Positions 35,476-45,751 of a DNA stretch of 64,000 nt are shown here, in pieces. A model generated the notes under the pieces. The model did not search any database and was not told the DNA's origin. It saw nothing but the letters and a program-made list of their open reading frames with translations. The stretch spans positions 434,001-498,000 of the forward strand of contig NZ_CP038634.1 in the NCBI RefSeq assembly GCF_004768545.1. The letters run 5' to 3'. Both the position numbers and the translations under genes were made by a program. Source of the stretch: Cupriavidus oxalaticus (GTDB lineage Bacteria > Pseudomonadota > Gammaproteobacteria > Burkholderiales > Burkholderiaceae). Position 1 is the stretch's first letter, and every line of letters begins with the position of its first letter.

Positions 35476-35506
35476 AAAGGGCTTCCGGAAACGGAAGCCC
35501 TTTTTT
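35476..35506 (+). terminator. Rho-independent terminator after tRNA-Arg
   Basis: A 12-bp stem (AAAGGGCTTCCG and its complement) closed by a GAAA loop and followed by a run of six T. Confidence 0.92.
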
Positions 35507-35562
35507 CATGGCGGCGAGGTTGCGCCCGACCCTGTGCGCAAGCGCTCGCCGGCACTCTGAAA

Positions 35563-36495
35563 CTACCAGCGGTACCTCGCACCGACCGTACCGCCCGGAT
35601 TGCGCCCCGCCCTCACCTTGAACCACAGCTTCACGCCGGTTGCCGTGTTGCCGTGCGCGCCGATATTGAACGAGAACAGCCCGCGCAGCAGGTCGGCATC
35701 GATCTTCGTGCCATTGATGTTGATGCTTTGCTTGCGGCTGTCCTGCCACCAGTCGGCTTCAACGAACGGATAGATGCCGGCCAGGCGTGTCGGCTGCGCG
35801 CCATAGAGCCGTACGCCGATGCCGGTGGCACTGGAATCGCCGGGCATGCCCTGCGCCTGCACGCCGCTGACCGGCGACATGCCGGGCTGGTAGGCCAGCT
35901 GCAGCCGCGGCTGGATCGTCAGTCCGCCGGCGCGCGGCACCACGGCATCGACCGCCAGCGCCATGGTGCGCACGTGGCTGTCGACAAAGCCGCCAGCGCT
36001 GGTGACATCGTCCATGTGCAGCGTCAAGCGGCGCGGGCGCTCGACCACGGCGACGAGATCGCGATCCACGGCGGCCAGCCCCGGCGCGTCGTCGTCCGGC
36101 CCCACTCCCATCGCAGGCGGCAATGATGGCGAAGGCTCCGGTGCCCGAGTCGCGTACTCGATGGCGATTGGTTCGGGGACACTACTGAAGAATGCGGGCG
36201 CGCCGGCCGGCATGTCGGCACCGGCCACCGGCGTGTCGGGTGCCTGGGCGACCGGCGCTGGCGCAGCCTGCGCCTGCAGCGGCTGGTCCCAGCCGGAGAC
36301 GCCCTGGCTGTCGGCTACCCTTTCCGGAACCGCATCATCCGCGTGGGCCAGCGCACACAACAGCACGGCCAGGATGCTGCAGCATTGCAGGTGGTGCAGG
36401 ATCGGACCCGGATGCGTGGCACACGGGTGCCAACCGGGGCAAATCCCCGCCTCCCTCTCTCTCGATGATGACAAGACCATAGTCATGGCAACCAC
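35563..36495 (-). CDS. Exported, probable outer-membrane beta-barrel-type protein
   Basis: Up to 310 residues. A hydrophobic segment LAVLLCALAHA at about residues 43-54 looks like a signal peptide, so the true start is probably downstream of 36495; no good in-frame ATG with a ribosome-binding site is seen, and the start is left at the open-frame ATG. A Pro/Ala linker is followed by alternating amphipathic strands ending in ...GTVGARYRW, an aromatic C-terminal residue typical of outer-membrane barrels recognised by BamA. No named family is recognised. Confidence 0.6.
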   Translation of the reverse strand: MVAMTMVLSSSREREAGICPGWHPCATHPGPILHHLQCCSILAVLLCALAHADDAVPERVADSQGVSGWDQPLQAQAAPAPVAQAPDTPVAGADMPAGAPAFFSSVPEPIAIEYATRAPEPSPSLPPAMGVGPDDDAPGLAAVDRDLVAVVERPRRLTLHMDDVTSAGGFVDSHVRTMALAVDAVVPRAGGLTIQPRLQLAYQPGMSPVSGVQAQGMPGDSSATGIGVRLYGAQPTRLAGIYPFVEADWWQDSRKQSININGTKIDADLLRGLFSFNIGAHGNTATGVKLWFKVRAGRNPGGTVGARYRW

Positions 36496-36780
36496 CTTCG
36501 GACGTTATATCAGCCTGCCCGATGAGCTTGAGCATAGGTCAATCCGCCTGCTTGCGTTAGCGGGGAATGTTGGCGTCCGCGCGGTGGCAATGACCGCGTT
36601 CCGGACGACGACCGCGGCCGGACAGGCAACGCCGCACCTGGACACGGATAGCGCGGATCAAATCGCCGCGGTCTTTCGATCGCCTGGCGGATCGCGTCCA
36701 TGTCGCGTTCTGCAAGTGGGTGCGCGGCCAGCTGATCGCACTCCTGCGCCGACACGAATCACCAGTTTTTCGGACAGGGG
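36496..36780. other. Gene-free spacer upstream of the decayed GGDEF gene
   Basis: No supported coding frame in either direction. It separates the exported barrel-type protein from the pseudogene and may contain further unrecognisable remains of it. Confidence 0.35.
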
Positions 36781-37222
36781 ATGGCGTTGATCGACAGCTT
36801 GGTCGCGCAAGGACGCGTGTCGGGCCATTACTCGATGACACCCGAGGAACTGACCAATCGCTACATGCGCACGCTGGAGCCGCTGGAGCGGCTGCTCAGC
36901 GGGTCAGTGCCGGCCTGGTGCTGATCGACGTCGATCGCTTCAAGCAGATCAACGACCCCATGGCCACGCGGCCGGCGACGAAGTATTGCGCGAGGTGGCG
37001 ACGCTGATGCGTGCGCTGGTGCCGCCGGACAGCGTGCTGGCCTGCGTCGGCGGCAAGTCGCTGCACGTGACGGCCAGTTTCGGCGTCGCGATCGGGCACG
37101 GCGGGGCACGTCACTGGCAGCAACTGTTCGCCGCGGCCGATGCGGCGATGTACCGGGCCAAGGCGGAGGGGCGCAATTGCGTGCGCGAAGCGCAGAGCGA
37201 GGAAGGGGTACCGGCGGCCTGA
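36781..37222 (+). pseudogene. Decayed diguanylate cyclase (GGDEF) gene
   Basis: Pieces of one GGDEF protein lie in different frames. MALIDSLVAQGRVSGHYSMT starts at 36781 and stops at about 36923. LVLIDVDRFKQIND follows in another frame. Then HGHAAGDEVLREVATLM and, in the same frame, VTASFGVAIGHGG and AADAAMYRAKAEGRNCV run to the stop at 37222. The join at the CCCC near 36957 is a one-base frameshift. The segment that should carry the GG(D/E)EF active site is missing: CVGGKS runs directly into LHVTASFGVA, an internal loss of roughly 50-60 codons. Enzyme activity is not possible. Confidence 0.8.
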
Positions 37223-37332
37223 GCTTGCCGGCGGGAATTCGATCGGCGGGACCTGCGATCGAGACGCGGGTCGAGATCCGTAAGGGACCCGTAAACGACG
37301 AAAGGCTCGCTTGCGCGAGCCTTTCCGAATAT

Positions 37333-37419
37333 TGGTGCCCAGAAGAGGACTCGAACCTCCACAGTGTTGCCACCGCTAGGACCTGAACCTAGTGCGTCTA
37401 CCAATTCCGCCATCTGGGC
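37333..37419 (-). tRNA. tRNA-Leu (anticodon CAG)
   Basis: An 87-nt class II tRNA on the minus strand: acceptor GCCCAGA/TCTGGGC, D-arm with GGCGGAATTGGTAGACGC, anticodon stem CTAGG/CCTAG around loop TTCAGGT (CAG), a variable arm CGGTGGCAACACTGT, T-arm GAGGTTCGAGTCCTC, discriminator A and encoded CCA. It reads CUG, likely the dominant Leu codon in this GC-rich genome. Confidence 0.97.
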
Positions 37420-37542
37420 TTCGTTTCGCTGCATTGCTGCTGCGATGCGAAGAACGAAATTATGCCGCGCGTACCTGACGCTGTCAACAGCTTCAAGCAA
37501 AAATCTTCGCAGGCATGCTGCCGGCATGAGCCCGGCCTAAAC

Positions 37543-38829
37543 CTATTGTGCGCCACCCCTCCGCATGAAATCCACCTGCGCCGGCCGCCCGGGCAATTGC
37601 AGGGCCGCCGTCGCCGGCGGCGTGCAGGCGATGGTCTTGCCGGCACGCAGCACGCGCAGCCGCGTGGCGCGCAGCCGGATCGCCTCGACCGGGTCGCGCG
37701 CCTGCAGCAGCACCAGGTCGGCCCGGCAGCCTGGCGCGATGCCGTAGCCGTCCAGGCCAACGATTTGCGCCGGCGTCGCGGTCACCGCGGCAAAGCAGGC
37801 CCGCATCGCCTCCTGCCCGGTCATCTGCGCCACATGCAGGCCCATGTGCGCGACTTCGAGCATGTCGCCCGAGCCCAGGCCGTACCACGGGTCCATCACG
37901 CAGTCGTGGCCGAAGGCAACCGGCACGCCCGCCGCCAGCAATTCGGGCACGCGCGTCATGCCGCGGCGCCTGGGGTAGCTGTCGTGCCGGCCCTGCAGCG
38001 TGATGTTGATCAGCGGGTTGGCGATCGCCGCGACGCCGGCCTCGCGCATCAGCGGGATCAGCTTGGACACGTAGTAGTTGTCCATCGAGTGCATCGAGGT
38101 CAGGTGCGAGCCGGCCACGCGGCCATGCAGGCCGAGGCGCACCGTCTCGCTCGCCAGCGTCTCGATATGGCGCGACAGCGGGTCGTCGCTTTCATCGCAA
38201 TGCATGTCGACGCGCAGCCCGCGCTCGGCCGCAAGCTCGCACAGCAGCCGCACCGACTCCGCGCCCTGCGTCATGGTGCGCTCGAAATGCGGGATGCCGC
38301 CGACCACGTCGACGCCCATGTCGAGCGCGCGCGTCAGGTTCTGCATCGCGCCGGGGGCGCGCAGCACGCCGTCCTGCGGAAACGCCACCAGTTGCAGGTC
38401 GAGGTAGGGACGCACGCGCTCGCGCACGTGCAGCAGCGCTTCCACCGCGAGCAGCCGCGGATCGCAAACGTCGACATGCGAGCGGATCGCCAGCAGCCCG
38501 CGCGCCACGGCCCAGTCGCAGTAGGCCAGCGCGCGTTCGACCAGCGCCTCCTGCGTCAGCATCGGCTTGAGTTCGCCCCACAGCGAAATCCCTTCTAGCA
38601 GCGTGCCGGACTGGTTCACGCGCGGCAGCCCGTACGACAGCGTCGAGTCCATATGGAAATGCGCGTCGACGAATGGCGGCGTCACCAATTGGCCGGCGGC
38701 ATCGATTTCCTCGGCAGCGCGCGCGGCCAGCGCGGGCTCCACCGCGGCGATGCGGCCATCGGCAATGCCGATATCGATGCCGGTGCGCCCGTCGGGCAGG
38801 TTGCAGTGCCGCAGGATCAGGTCGAGCAT
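37543..38829 (-). CDS. codA: Cytosine deaminase CodA (amidohydrolase family)
   Basis: A 428-residue amidohydrolase that closely follows E. coli CodA: PPFVDAHFHMDSTLSYGLPR (metal HxH), NQSGTLLEGI, DLQLVAFPQDG, VDMHCDESDD (metal His and catalytic Glu), PLINITLQGRHDSYPRRRG and GHDCVMDPWYGLG (catalytic Asp). It converts cytosine (and possibly isocytosine or creatinine-like compounds) to uracil. As the last gene of the urc1-urc4-upp-rutR-codA set, 101 bp after rutR, it would feed uracil into the pathway. The ribosome-binding site is weak. Confidence 0.9.
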   Translation of the reverse strand: MLDLILRHCNLPDGRTGIDIGIADGRIAAVEPALAARAAEEIDAAGQLVTPPFVDAHFHMDSTLSYGLPRVNQSGTLLEGISLWGELKPMLTQEALVERALAYCDWAVARGLLAIRSHVDVCDPRLLAVEALLHVRERVRPYLDLQLVAFPQDGVLRAPGAMQNLTRALDMGVDVVGGIPHFERTMTQGAESVRLLCELAAERGLRVDMHCDESDDPLSRHIETLASETVRLGLHGRVAGSHLTSMHSMDNYYVSKLIPLMREAGVAAIANPLINITLQGRHDSYPRRRGMTRVPELLAAGVPVAFGHDCVMDPWYGLGSGDMLEVAHMGLHVAQMTGQEAMRACFAAVTATPAQIVGLDGYGIAPGCRADLVLLQARDPVEAIRLRATRLRVLRAGKTIACTPPATAALQLPGRPAQVDFMRRGGAQ

Positions 38830-38930
38830 GGCGTGTCTTGACGGGAAAGGTTAGGACAAAAAGCACAGCCGCATGATCGCATGGCCCCGCGGGGCGCAGG
38901 TAGCGCGTGCGAACGGTACGGACGATGCGC

Positions 38931-39653
38931 TCACCCCTGCCCGTCAGCCAGCACCTGCATGGTCATGGCCTCGGGCGCGAGGCCGCAACCGCGCAGCAGC
39001 AGCGCCACCAGATGCTCGGTCGCCTGCGCATAGTCCTGCCGCCCCAGCCGGCTCACGCCGAGCACTGCGCAGACCTGCGACTCGAAATCGGCATAGGTCT
39101 GCGTTGCGGCCCAGATGGTGAAGAACAGGTGCTGCGGGTCCACCGGCGCCATCTGGCCGCTGTCGATCCATTGCTGCACCACCGCGGCCTTGCGCGCCAC
39201 CAGTTCGCGCAGCGCATGGCGCAGGATCTCGCCGATCTCCGGCGCGCCGTGCAGCAGCTCGTTGGCAAACACGCGCGAGGCATCGGGATGGCTGGCGGAC
39301 AACCGCATCTTGGCGCGAATGTACTGCTCCAGCGCCACCTGCGGCGGAAGGTCGGCGCGGATGATGTCGGTCTCCGACAGCCACAGCTGCAGCGTGTGGG
39401 CCAGCACCGCGCGGTACAGCGCCTGCTTGGTGCGGAAGTAGTAGTGCAGGTTCGACTTGGGCACGCCGGCGCGCGCCGCGATCTCGGCCATGGTGGCGCC
39501 GGCAAACCCCGCGCGCGCGAACACGTGCTCGGCCGCGCGCATGATCATGGCCTGGTTCTCCTGCCGGATGCGGCCGGCGGGACTTTCGTGCGCAAGCTGC
39601 GCGCCGCGCATCGACAGCGGCCGGCGCGATGGAGCGCTGGCGCGCGGGTCCAT
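38931..39653 (-). CDS. rutR: RutR-like TetR-family pyrimidine repressor
   Basis: A 240-residue TetR regulator. The N-terminal helix-turn-helix (AGATMAEIAARAGVPKSNLHYYFRTK) is followed by a C-terminal domain that parallels E. coli RutR along its length: YIRAKMRLSASHPDASRVFANELLHGAP, SGQMAPVDPQHLFFTIWAATQTYADFESQV. RutR releases DNA on binding uracil or thymine. The ATG shares its A with the upp stop (TGATG). A longer frame exists upstream but runs through upp. Together with the operator at 43045-43062 it very likely controls this operon. Confidence 0.88.
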   Translation of the reverse strand: MDPRASAPSRRPLSMRGAQLAHESPAGRIRQENQAMIMRAAEHVFARAGFAGATMAEIAARAGVPKSNLHYYFRTKQALYRAVLAHTLQLWLSETDIIRADLPPQVALEQYIRAKMRLSASHPDASRVFANELLHGAPEIGEILRHALRELVARKAAVVQQWIDSGQMAPVDPQHLFFTIWAATQTYADFESQVCAVLGVSRLGRQDYAQATEHLVALLLRGCGLAPEAMTMQVLADGQG

Positions 39654-40363
39654 CAGCGTGTGCCGTAGAGGCGGTCGCCGGCATCGCCCAGGCCGGGCAC
39701 GATATAGCCGTGCTCGTTGAGCGTGTCGTCGATCGCGGCGGTGACGATGCCGACCTCGGGGTGCGCGGCACGCAGCGCGCGCAGACCCGGACGCGAGGCG
39801 ATCAGGCACACGTATTTCATGGTGGTGACGCCCGCTTCCTTCAGCCGGTTCAGCGCGGCTATGGCCGAGTTGCCGGTGGCCAGCATCGGATCGACCACGA
39901 TGACCATGCGCTCGTGTATATCTTCCGGCATCTTGAAGTAGTACTCGATCGGCTCAAGCGTCTCGGGGTCGCGGTATAGCCCGATATGGCCGACGCGCGC
40001 CGCCGGCAGCAGCTCCAGCATGCCGTCGATGAAGCCATTGCCGGCACGCAGGATCGACACCAGGCACAGCTTCTTGCCCGACAGTATGCGCGACTGCGTC
40101 GGCGCGATCGGGGTGCGGATGGCGATGGTCTCCATCGCCAGGTCGCGTGTGGCCTCGTAGGTCAGCAACTGGCTGATCTCGCGCACCAGGCGCCGGAAAT
40201 TGTCGGTGGTGGTTTCCTCGCTGCGCACCAGCGTGACCTTGTGCTGCACGAGCGGGTGGTCGACGACCAGCACGCCGGGCACGCCGGCAGCGTCGTCGTC
40301 GCGGGTGGCTGCAGTGGGAACAGCGGTGGGAACAGCGGCTGGTACAGCGGACATGTCGTTCAT
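39653..40363 (-). CDS. upp: Uracil phosphoribosyltransferase Upp
   Basis: A 236-residue type I phosphoribosyltransferase that converts uracil and PRPP to UMP. Family motifs: [56 protein letters not shown], the PRPP loop [15 protein letters not shown] and [16 protein letters not shown]. It carries an Ala/Val-rich N-terminal extension of ~28 residues compared with E. coli. AGGAG with 7-nt spacing supports the ATG at 40363. In this operon it most likely supplies UMP to Urc1 as well as serving salvage. Confidence 0.95.
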   Translation of the reverse strand: MNDMSAVPAAVPTAVPTAATRDDDAAGVPGVLVVDHPLVQHKVTLVRSEETTTDNFRRLVREISQLLTYEATRDLAMETIAIRTPIAPTQSRILSGKKLCLVSILRAGNGFIDGMLELLPAARVGHIGLYRDPETLEPIEYYFKMPEDIHERMVIVVDPMLATGNSAIAALNRLKEAGVTTMKYVCLIASRPGLRALRAAHPEVGIVTAAIDDTLNEHGYIVPGLGDAGDRLYGTR

Positions 40364-40434
40364 GGGGACGCTCCTGATGCCATGTTTGATGCCACGTTAT
40401 CCAACGCAAACCTTGCCGATTGCGCAAGCAATGG

Positions 40435-40459
40435 TGGCGGGCGCGCGGGGCGCCCGCCA
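40435..40459 (-). terminator. Intercistronic hairpin between urc4 and upp
   Basis: A 10-bp GC-rich stem (TGGCGGGCGC/GCGCCCGCCA) with a 5-base loop, beginning 3 bp after the urc4 stop. There is no U-tract, so it may stabilise the upstream mRNA or partly attenuate rather than fully terminate. Confidence 0.45.
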
Positions 40460-40462
40460 TGC

Positions 40463-41781
40463 TCAGAACACGGTGCCGTCGCTGATGATGCTGAACGGCG
40501 GTGCACCGCCCGGGCGCCGCTTGGCGGCAATGCGCCGGCCCGCGGCCCAGGTGCCGCCCTCCAGCACGCGCGCCAGCGGGAAGCCGGCTTCCGCCAGCCC
40601 CAGCGCCTGGCGCACGCCATCGGCCACCAGGTCCAGGCCAGTCACGGTCAGCGCGCGCCATTCGACGATCACGGGCTCGTCCACCGCATGCGGCTCGGCG
40701 GCAAAGGACGCATCGCGCGGCACCATCAGTTCGAAGTCGAACAGCAGGCCGCCATTGCGGTATTCGGGCAGCCCGGTCAGCGCATCCAGCCCGGTGACCG
40801 TCAGGCCCGCGTCCTCCAGCGGCTCCAGCAGCGAATAGGTCAGCCACTGCGTGAGCTTGTGGAACGGCACCAGCCCGCCGGGCGCGGCCGGATGGCGCCA
40901 GCAATCGCCCAGCGACACACCCTCGATCACGATCCGCCCCGGCCACACCGGCCCCAGCCCCACCAGCAGCGTACGCAGCAGGAAGCTGGCATCGAGCCGG
41001 TCGTTGACCGCATGCGCCTTCAGGTAGTCGAACAGGTTGCCCAGCCGCGCCGGCCGCCCGAACAGCGCCGGCGTCGCTTCCATCACCTCGCCCAGCCGGC
41101 GCAGCAGCCCGGCGCGGCCTTCGAGCCCCACCAGCGGGTTGTGCTGCGCCACCTGGAAGGCGTGGGCGATGCTGTCGGCATCGATGCGCTGCAGCCGCTC
41201 GGCATCCGCGCGCAGCGGATCGCCGGGCGCCGCGGAGAAGCCGCCGCGTGCGAACAGGTCGAAGCTGGCCACGCCCAGTCCCTCTGAACGTGTCAGCACC
41301 AGGTCGCTGGCCGGATCGCGGTAACGCCAGTCGGGGCCAGCGCCGGCGTCGAGCAGTACGCTCGGGATCACCAGGTCGATACCGATGCGCGCGCGCTCTT
41401 CGCGGTGCTCGGGCCCGCTCAGGCCGGCGCGCTCGCACAGCACCTGCCAGCGGTCCGCGCGCTGGTCGACGCCGCCGCTCTCGAAGTGGCGCCAGCGGCT
41501 GTGGTAAGGCACCTGCAGGTCCGGATAGCGCTGCCGGATCGTGCTGGCCACGTAATCGGCGATCGCGTGGACACGGTCGGGATGCCAGGTGAACAGCTCG
41601 GACGCGCCGCCGGCCACGTGCTCGGTGACCGCCGCGCAATGCGTGCGCACCGCCTCCGCGCACAGCAGCCCGGAAGCGGGGTGCCCTTCCGGCACCGGGC
41701 TGAGCCAGCCCGCGCCCGGACGCATTTCCTCGCCTGCTCCCCGACGTTCCATGCCGCCACGATCCTCTTCGGGATACATTG

Positions 41782-41785
<4 letters not shown>
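40463..41785 (-). CDS. urc4: URC4/Urg3-family (DUF1688) uracil catabolism protein
   Basis: A 440-residue protein of the DUF1688/URC4 family, recognised from blocks such as VPYHSRWRHFESGGVDR-like (here VPYHSRWRHFESGGVDQ), IGIDLVIPSVLLDAGAGPDWRY, SEGLGVASFDLF, LPEYRNGGLLFDFELMVPRD and VEWRALTVTGLD. In the yeast Lachancea kluyveri Urc4 is needed for uracil use as nitrogen source and acts after Urc1, perhaps on ribosylurea-type intermediates; the exact reaction is not firmly known to me. Its ATG overlaps the urc1 stop (ATGA at 41782-41785), so the two are made together. Cytoplasmic, no signal peptide. Confidence 0.88.
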
Positions 41786-43020
<1,235 letters not shown>

Positions 43021-43044
43021 GGCACCCTCGGTTCCCGATGGAAT

Positions 43045-43062
43045 CCTGACCAAATGGTCAGG
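43045..43062 (-). promoter_or_regulatory. RutR-type operator upstream of urc1
   Basis: CCTGACCA-AA-TGGTCAGG is a perfect 8+2+8 dyad. Its core TGACCA-NN-TGGTCA matches the E. coli RutR consensus TTGACCA-NN-TGGTCAA. It is 24 bp before the urc1 ATG, where a bound repressor would block transcription. A weak -10-like TAGTAT lies just upstream on the minus strand, at about 43075-43080. Confidence 0.82.
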
Positions 43063-43253
43063 TTTACGATTCCATACTAGGCAACGTTCATGCCATCGCC
43101 CAATGCCGGTTTACGCGAGTTTTGCCGCGCTCTGTATGGCGCCGTACGCAAGCGCAGCGCAGGCATGCACGCAGGGAGTGCCGGCAGCATGACACCGCCG
43201 GTGCACGCGCACCAGCAGGAGGCAGCCTGCCGCACGCGCAGGGGTTGCAAGCC

Positions 43254-44363
43254 TTACACGGTAGGACGGCTCGCCGAGCCGCGCGAGTCAGACAGCCATG
43301 CCCTCGCCGCGCGCAGCGCTGCCAGGGGGCTTGCGCTTTCCACGTAGCGATGGAACAGCGCGCCCGCAACGTTGCTCAGCGCCCACGCAGCCGCCATACC
43401 CAGCGCGTTCAGCACCGGCTGCCCCGGCGCAAGGTTCGACACCAGCACATTGACCAGCAGGCACACCGGGAAGTGCACCAGGAAAACCGAATAGGAAATG
43501 CGGCCAAAGAAACCCACCACATGGCCGCGCGGCCAGCGCTCCATCCAGCCGCCGCGGCGGGCCACCGCCAGCAGCAGCGCGGTGGCCAGCGCTATGGCGA
43601 TACGCAGGCGGAAATCGACGATCAGCGCCGCCAGCGCCACCGCGCAGAGCACCAGCAGCGGCATCGCCGATCGGCCCGGGTTCGAGGCCCACCATGCCAG
43701 CGTGCCCATGCCATAGGCGCCGAAGAAGTACACCGCCCAGATATCCCAGGCGGCATCGCGGTTGAACCAGAACAGCGACGCGACCGCCAGCAGCGCCACC
43801 ACGCCGATGCCGGCCGCGGCGCCCGCCTGCGCCTGGCGCGGCGCAAAGGCGCGCGCGGCCCACAGCGCCACCAGCAGCAGGCCGAACAGCTGGAGGTCGA
43901 TCGCGACGTACCAGACTCCGGCCGAGAGGGCCTCGACATCCAGCACGTTATGCAGCAGCGTAAGGTGCGCCAGGAACTGCGTCAGGTGCGCTGGCGCCGG
44001 GATCGATTCATGGATCATCCACTGCCGCGCCAGCGCGGCGCCGGCAATGCTCAGCAGCAGCGCCGCGGCGAAGGGCACCACCAGCTTCAGGTAACGGCGC
44101 CACAGCATCGCCAGCGGGTGTTCGCGGATTTCCAGCCGGCCGTGCGGCGCCAGGCTGCGCGCCGCGAGGAAGCCGCTGATCACCAGGAACACCTGGACCG
44201 CGATGCGGGCATAGTCATACAGCCAGTCCACCAGCCCCGGCGCGAGACGGTATGCGGTGTCGGACATCGGGCCGTAGAAAGCGAGATGGTGCAGCACGAT
44301 CAGCTGAGAGCTGACCGCCTTGAGCGCGTCGATGCAGGGCAGGCGTGACGGACGGGGGCTCAT
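43254..44363 (-). CDS. Acyltransferase family 3 membrane protein
   Basis: A 369-residue multi-spanning protein with about ten hydrophobic segments and the acyltransferase-3 signatures: an early His near the N-terminus (LIVLHHLAFYG), VQVFLVISGFLAARSL, and ISYSVFLVHFPV near the C-terminus. Such enzymes O-acylate cell-surface glycans or antibiotics at the inner membrane. The ATG at 44363 is where homology begins; the frame is open further upstream. Stands alone, with no glycan cluster adjacent; the arn operon begins 3.7 kb away on the other strand. Confidence 0.88.
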   Translation of the reverse strand: MSPRPSRLPCIDALKAVSSQLIVLHHLAFYGPMSDTAYRLAPGLVDWLYDYARIAVQVFLVISGFLAARSLAPHGRLEIREHPLAMLWRRYLKLVVPFAAALLLSIAGAALARQWMIHESIPAPAHLTQFLAHLTLLHNVLDVEALSAGVWYVAIDLQLFGLLLVALWAARAFAPRQAQAGAAAGIGVVALLAVASLFWFNRDAAWDIWAVYFFGAYGMGTLAWWASNPGRSAMPLLVLCAVALAALIVDFRLRIAIALATALLLAVARRGGWMERWPRGHVVGFFGRISYSVFLVHFPVCLLVNVLVSNLAPGQPVLNALGMAAAWALSNVAGALFHRYVESASPLAALRAARAWLSDSRGSASRPTV

Positions 44364-44615
44364 TGTTCTTTGGAATCTGACAAAGCGCACGAAAGGCGGG
44401 ATTCTACCTGTTTGCCCTGATTGACATGTGGCGTCATGTCCACAAATTGCGGATTGGTTACACACTGGCAGCGATTGTTTCCGATTGCTTGCCGCGCCAT
44501 TCATGTCTCACCAGAGAAGCATTTGCTTATGACGACTTTATCCTTCGCCGAGCAAAGACCCGGGTATACCCTAGCGTTTTTGCCGCGCCTGCGGTTAGCT
44601 CTCCGGTTTGCTCGA

Positions 44616-45557
44616 ATGTCCGTCCCTGCCCTGTCTTCCCTGCTCGCCCGCTTGTCTAATGCGCGTCGCCCCCTGGCGGCGCTCGTCTTCGGCGTCATGG
44701 TCACCGCGCTAGCACCGGCTGCGGCCCATGCCCAGCCGCAAACCCCCGTGCTCGACAAGATCCGCGATTCCGGCACCATCGTGCTGGGCTATCGCGAATC
44801 GGCACTGCCCTTTTCCTTTGCCGACGACAAGGGCCAGCCGGCCGGCTATGCGGTCGACCTGTGCCTGCGCGCTGCCGAAGCCGCGCGCCAGAAGCTGGGC
44901 CTGAAAGACCTGAAGGTGCGCTGGATGCCGCTGACGCCGCAAAACCGCATCCCCGCGGTGGTCAACGGCCTGGTCGACCTCGATTGCGCCCCCAACACCA
45001 ACTCGCTCGAACGTCAGAAGCAGGTGGCCTTCAGCGTCTCGCACTATGTCTCGACCGTGCGCATGCTGGTCCGCGCCGACTCTGGCATCCGCACGTTCGG
45101 CGACCTGCGCGGCAAGACCGTGGTCACCAGCGCGGGCTCGACCGGCGACCGCCACGTGCGCCGGCTGAAGGGCCAGTATGGCTACCACGACGTCTACGCC
45201 AAGGACCATGGCGAGTCGTTCCTGCTGCTGGAATCCGGCCGCGCCCAGGCCTTCGTGATGGATGACGTGCTGCTGGCCGGCCTGCGCGCGCGCGCCAAGG
45301 ATCCGTCGCAGTACGTGATCGTGGGCCCGTCCCTGTCGATCGAGCAAAATGCGCTGATGTTGTCCAAGGCCGACCCGGAATGGAAGCGCCTGGTCGACCA
45401 GACCCTGGGCGTGGCCTTCACCGGCCAGGACGTGATCGCGCTGCAGAAACGCTGGTTCCAGCAGCCCATCGGCAGCCGCGGCATCAACCTGGCGCTGGCG
45501 CCGTCGGGCGAGGTGCGCGCCGCGTGGAAGCACCCGTCGGACGCCGTCACCGAGTAA
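44616..45557 (+). CDS. Amino-acid ABC transporter substrate-binding protein (family 3)
   Basis: A 313-residue periplasmic binding protein resembling GltI of the glutamate/aspartate system: signal peptide (to about residue 40, ending AAAHAQ), then VLDKIRDSGTIVLGYRESALPFSF, NRIPAVVNGLVDLDC, VAFSVSHYVSTVRMLV, FGDLRGKTVVTSAGST. No permease or ATPase gene is adjacent, so it is an orphan. The frame is open to 44421; an alternative ATG at 44529 has AGAGAAG upstream, but 44616 gives a normal-length signal peptide. Confidence 0.88.
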   Translation: MSVPALSSLLARLSNARRPLAALVFGVMVTALAPAAAHAQPQTPVLDKIRDSGTIVLGYRESALPFSFADDKGQPAGYAVDLCLRAAEAARQKLGLKDLKVRWMPLTPQNRIPAVVNGLVDLDCAPNTNSLERQKQVAFSVSHYVSTVRMLVRADSGIRTFGDLRGKTVVTSAGSTGDRHVRRLKGQYGYHDVYAKDHGESFLLLESGRAQAFVMDDVLLAGLRARAKDPSQYVIVGPSLSIEQNALMLSKADPEWKRLVDQTLGVAFTGQDVIALQKRWFQQPIGSRGINLALAPSGEVRAAWKHPSDAVTE

Positions 45558-45751
45558 CTCCGGTTCACACCGGGAGAGCCGGAACCGGAACCGGTCCGGG
45601 GCCGCAATTCAGGATTTCCATGAGAGTGCCGCGCCGGGCAAGCCCCAAGTTGACAGCGACGAACGATGTTGGCGACACTGGCCCGAGCCGTCCCCGTGTG
45701 GGACAGGCCACATACACGACCGCCCGACGGCGGCATTTCTCAGGAGAAATC

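Noticed and set aside
36557..36841. A minus-strand open frame of ~95 codons over the start of the decayed GGDEF gene
   Set aside because: Arg-rich translated sequence without domain features, overlapping conserved GGDEF-gene remains on the + strand.
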